Shown piece after piece: positions 61,659 to 64,000 of a stretch of 64,000 bases of DNA; the first letter of the stretch is position 1, and every line of letters starts with the position of its first letter. The translations under genes and the position numbers were made by a program. The notes beneath the pieces were generated by a model. The model made no database searches and was not told the origin of the DNA. It saw nothing but the letters and a program-made list of their open reading frames with translations. The DNA is from Stentor coeruleus (Eukaryota; Ciliophora; Heterotrichea; Heterotrichida; Stentoridae), in assembly GCA_001970955.1 (NCBI GenBank), contig MPUH01000188.1, positions 1-64,000 on the forward strand. Direction: 5' to 3'.

Positions 61659-63686
61659 ATGGAAAAGTACATCTATCGAACTCTAAGAGTTGATTCCTCA
61701 AGTATAGAGCTAAGCGAAGAAGAAAACATGGTAAGTTTCCAAGAAAGTGAAAGTTGCATAAATGCAAGTCTTACCGATTATCGAAGAGACTATTACATGA
61801 GTCGAACCCCTCCAGATAAACAATGGAAAGCTGTATTTCGAAGGGCATTAATAAAACTTCGAGGCTTTAGATTATGGAAAATGATGCTTGATGATATAAG
61901 AGTTTATGGTACTGGATGCACACTTTTTGATGCAGATGATTATTATAAAAGAAATCTTCAAGAAATCATGGATGATAAAATTATGGTCAATCGTGTTGAA
62001 GGTACAGCAGGGATATTAAACAATCAATGGATTTTCAAACCTAATGGTAAATTTAGCGCTGTATGGAATACTGTTTTACTAGTTTTAATTTTATATACTT
62101 TTACAGTATTACCATTTCTCATATCTTTTGAAGAGTTTACAATTGGAACAGCTTATTTTTGGGTAGAATTCATGGTCGATTTATTCTTTTTTTTCGATAT
62201 TTTCGTAACTTTGAATACTGAATATACTAATAAAAGTGGCCAATTGATTAGAACAAGAAAAAAAATTATAAAACATTATGTTAAGACCACTTTGTTTTTT
62301 GATATAATATCTATATTTCCTTTTCATGCACTTACAGAAACATCTAATACATCTTTAAGATTATTGAAGCTTACAAGAGTTGTGAGGATTATTAAAGCTA
62401 AGAAATTAAGTGGGCTTTATTCTAAGGCTTTAGATTACTTTTCAGTGCTTAATTTGTATCAAGGGGTGACTAGGTTGATTTTAGGGATGTTTATTGTTTT
62501 ACTTATGACGCATTTTATAGCTTGTATGTGGTATATGACAGCTAGAGTTGATGAGTTTTCTCCAAAGACGTGGATTGTGAGGAATATGTTGTTAGATAGT
62601 GAAAATGGTAAAAAGTATTTAAGCAGTTTGTATTGGGCTTGTACTGTATTAACAACAGTTGGTTATGGGGATATAACCGCAATGACTAAACCTGAACTTA
62701 TATTGTCGATTATATGGATGGTTTGTGGCATTGGGTTTTACTCTTTAGTTGTTGGGTCTTTATCTTCAGTTTTAAGTTCTCTTGATGAAAAACAAGAAGC
62801 TATACGTAGCAAATTAGACTTGTTAGAACTTTTTATAAGAAACACTCAACTTCCTTATGAAATGGGCAGAGAGGTTAAGAAAAAACTTCAAAAAGAACTA
62901 CTGAAACTCACTTTGGATAGTAATGAAAGGATATCTTTAATTGAAAGTCTATCTAAAAACCTTAAGTACAAAATTTCTATGGCAATGTATGACTGTGCAG
63001 CTAGGAAAATCGATTTTTTTAATGATAAAAGGAAAAAAAGTAAAGCTTTTATATCGGATATACTCCCAAGATTATCTCATAATTATTATTCACCTAAGAA
63101 AACTGTTTATAAAAAAGATAAATATGCGGATGAAATGTATTTTATTGCTGAAGGAAGGGTGACTTTTATATATGGGTCACAAAGACTAAGTTTTAAAGAT
63201 ATGATTAGTGGAGCATATTTTGGTGAAATTGAGATTATTGAACAGATACCAAGGGAATTTGGAGTAGTTACTCTTCAACAAAGCCATTTACTTATTATGG
63301 CAAAAGATACATTTGATTATATGATGAAACAATACCCATTTGTTTCAAAAGAAATAAGAGAAGTTGTTAGGAAGAGAAAAAGAAAAAATAATCTTGCAAA
63401 AGGAGAAATTATTGATGTTTTAGAAATTGTTGAGGTAAGAAGATTACATACTTATGATGAACTTGCAGGAAAACCTTATTTGCCTAAGTTGAAAATTCCA
63501 GAAACTAGAGGTACTTGTGATACTAGTTATCTTGAAGGACATAGTTTTTTTGATGATACGAAAAATTCTGTTCATAATAAATTCGACAATTTGGAAAGAC
63601 AACTGGAAACACTTACTGAAATAATAATTGCGAATGCAAAAGCTAAGAGTTCAGAAGTTGAAAGAAATAATCATCTTTTAAAATAA
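61659..63686 (+). CDS. Voltage-gated-like K+ channel with cyclic-nucleotide-binding domain (CNG/EAG/HCN class)
   Basis: 675 residues. Six helices: S1 (VLLVLILYTFTVLPFL), S2-S3 (YFWVEFMVDLFFFFDIFVTL, TLFFDIISIFPF), S4 with only moderate charge (LRLLKLTRVVRIIKAKK), S5 (GMFIVLLMTHFIACMWY) and S6 (IWMVCGIGFYSLVVGSL). The pore has the K+ filter TTVGYGD (331-337). A C-linker and a cyclic-nucleotide-binding domain (about 475-580) follow, with the phosphate-binding region FGEIEIIEQIPREFG: the Glu and Arg that contact the nucleotide are present, though neighbours differ from the usual RxAxV. A basic segment (VVRKRKRKNNLAKGE) and coiled coil end the protein. Likely a plasma- or ciliary-membrane K+ channel tuned by cAMP or cGMP. 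Confidence 0.92.
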   Translation: MEKYIYRTLRVDSSSIELSEEENMVSFQESESCINASLTDYRRDYYMSRTPPDKQWKAVFRRALIKLRGFRLWKMMLDDIRVYGTGCTLFDADDYYKRNLQEIMDDKIMVNRVEGTAGILNNQWIFKPNGKFSAVWNTVLLVLILYTFTVLPFLISFEEFTIGTAYFWVEFMVDLFFFFDIFVTLNTEYTNKSGQLIRTRKKIIKHYVKTTLFFDIISIFPFHALTETSNTSLRLLKLTRVVRIIKAKKLSGLYSKALDYFSVLNLYQGVTRLILGMFIVLLMTHFIACMWYMTARVDEFSPKTWIVRNMLLDSENGKKYLSSLYWACTVLTTVGYGDITAMTKPELILSIIWMVCGIGFYSLVVGSLSSVLSSLDEKQEAIRSKLDLLELFIRNTQLPYEMGREVKKKLQKELLKLTLDSNERISLIESLSKNLKYKISMAMYDCAARKIDFFNDKRKKSKAFISDILPRLSHNYYSPKKTVYKKDKYADEMYFIAEGRVTFIYGSQRLSFKDMISGAYFGEIEIIEQIPREFGVVTLQQSHLLIMAKDTFDYMMKQYPFVSKEIREVVRKRKRKNNLAKGEIIDVLEIVEVRRLHTYDELAGKPYLPKLKIPETRGTCDTSYLEGHSFFDDTKNSVHNKFDNLERQLETLTEIIIANAKAKSSEVERNNHLLK

Positions 63687-64000
63687 TTTTTTTGTGAACA
63701 TCATATTAAAAAAAAATAAGTTAGAGGGAATTTTATGATTAGAAATATAGTTTTTGGATATTTTATTATATGATTGAATAGTTTTTATGATGATAAAAAT
63801 TATATTTGCATATGATATAAAAGTTATGTTGTAATGTTTGAAATTTAAGATTTTAAATAGGATTTATTTATAAAAGTATTTTCTTTACTTTAATGCTTGC
63901 TGATTATAAACTGTTTATATGATTGTATTATAGAATGAAATTAGATTAGAGAATTTATTTTAATAAAAAATAAAGTTTAAGTTAGTAGTTTGATGAAATC
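63687..64000. other. 3' flank at the right edge
   Basis: 314 bases, G/T/A-rich and C-poor, the pattern of a 3' flank. No gene enters from the right edge. Confidence 0.5.

Noticed and set aside
1-64000. CRISPR arrays, bacterial operons and ribosomal RNA
   Set aside because: No spaced direct repeats, no Shine-Dalgarno pattern and no rRNA-like conserved blocks; introns and protein families are eukaryotic.

Overview
This window looks like macronuclear DNA of a ciliate, most probably a heterotrich close to Stentor. Four things point there. (1) It is very AT-rich and gene-dense, with intergenic spacers down to 9-24 bases. (2) Seven introns can be placed by reading across interrupted frames; six are exactly 15 nt and one is 16 nt, all start GTA and end TAG, and all carry an A six bases from the 3' end. 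Introns of this size are the published hallmark of Stentor. (3) The standard genetic code fits: TAA, TAG and TGA all end well-supported genes. (4) The protein families are typical of ciliates: a P4-ATPase/guanylyl cyclase fusion, a voltage-sensor/cyclase fusion, kinesins, many WD40 proteins and a CNG-type K+ channel.

Layout. 1-3.1 kb: edge of a gene, a multi-pass membrane protein (-), and a decayed second copy of it. 3.3-9.1 kb: voltage-sensor cyclase and, 19 bp later, a degenerate kinesin. 9.4-15.1 kb: P4-ATPase/guanylyl cyclase (-), whose 5' part seems eroded (15.1-15.9 kb). 16.3-17.7 kb: frameshifted RCC1 protein. 18.1-19.3 kb: an assembly join and an RBR ubiquitin ligase pseudogene. 19.8-21 kb: lipoyl-domain E2-like protein. 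21.9-25.9 kb: GBP-like GTPase and MFS transporter. 26.4-28.8 kb: kinesin-8 with a 90-bp tandem duplication over its start. 29.5-31 kb: PP2C. 31.2-34.3 kb: SET-domain and TPR genes, head to head 24 bp apart. 34.3-35.8 kb: BAR protein of CIBAR/FAM92 type and a DHHC acyltransferase. 36.2-39.1 kb: small basic protein and a calpain-like protein lacking the catalytic Cys. 39.2-44.4 kb: SPT6 with zinc knuckles and a Trp-Gly-repeat tail. 45-45.5 kb: RING pseudogene. 45.8-48.3 kb: small protein and two paralogous MGC-start proteins. 48.8-52.5 kb: zinc-finger protein, an unknown protein and a BET-like bromodomain/NET protein. 53.25 kb: tRNA-Arg(UCU). 54.1-61 kb: three tandem WD40 paralogues. 61.6-63.7 kb: K+ channel with a cyclic-nucleotide-binding domain.

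Themes. Two cyclase fusions and a cyclic-nucleotide-gated-type channel could act in one signalling pathway, but their proximity may be chance. Several proteins begin MG with N-myristoylation or palmitoylation signals, and a DHHC acyltransferase is also encoded. The strongest candidates for something little described are the SPT6 protein with CCHC knuckles plus Trp-Gly repeats (possible Argonaute hook), the Cys-to-Thr calpain, and a consistent rule that gene 5' flanks are C-rich/G-poor and 3' flanks G-rich/C-poor on the coding strand. All function calls are from reading motifs; no database search was possible.
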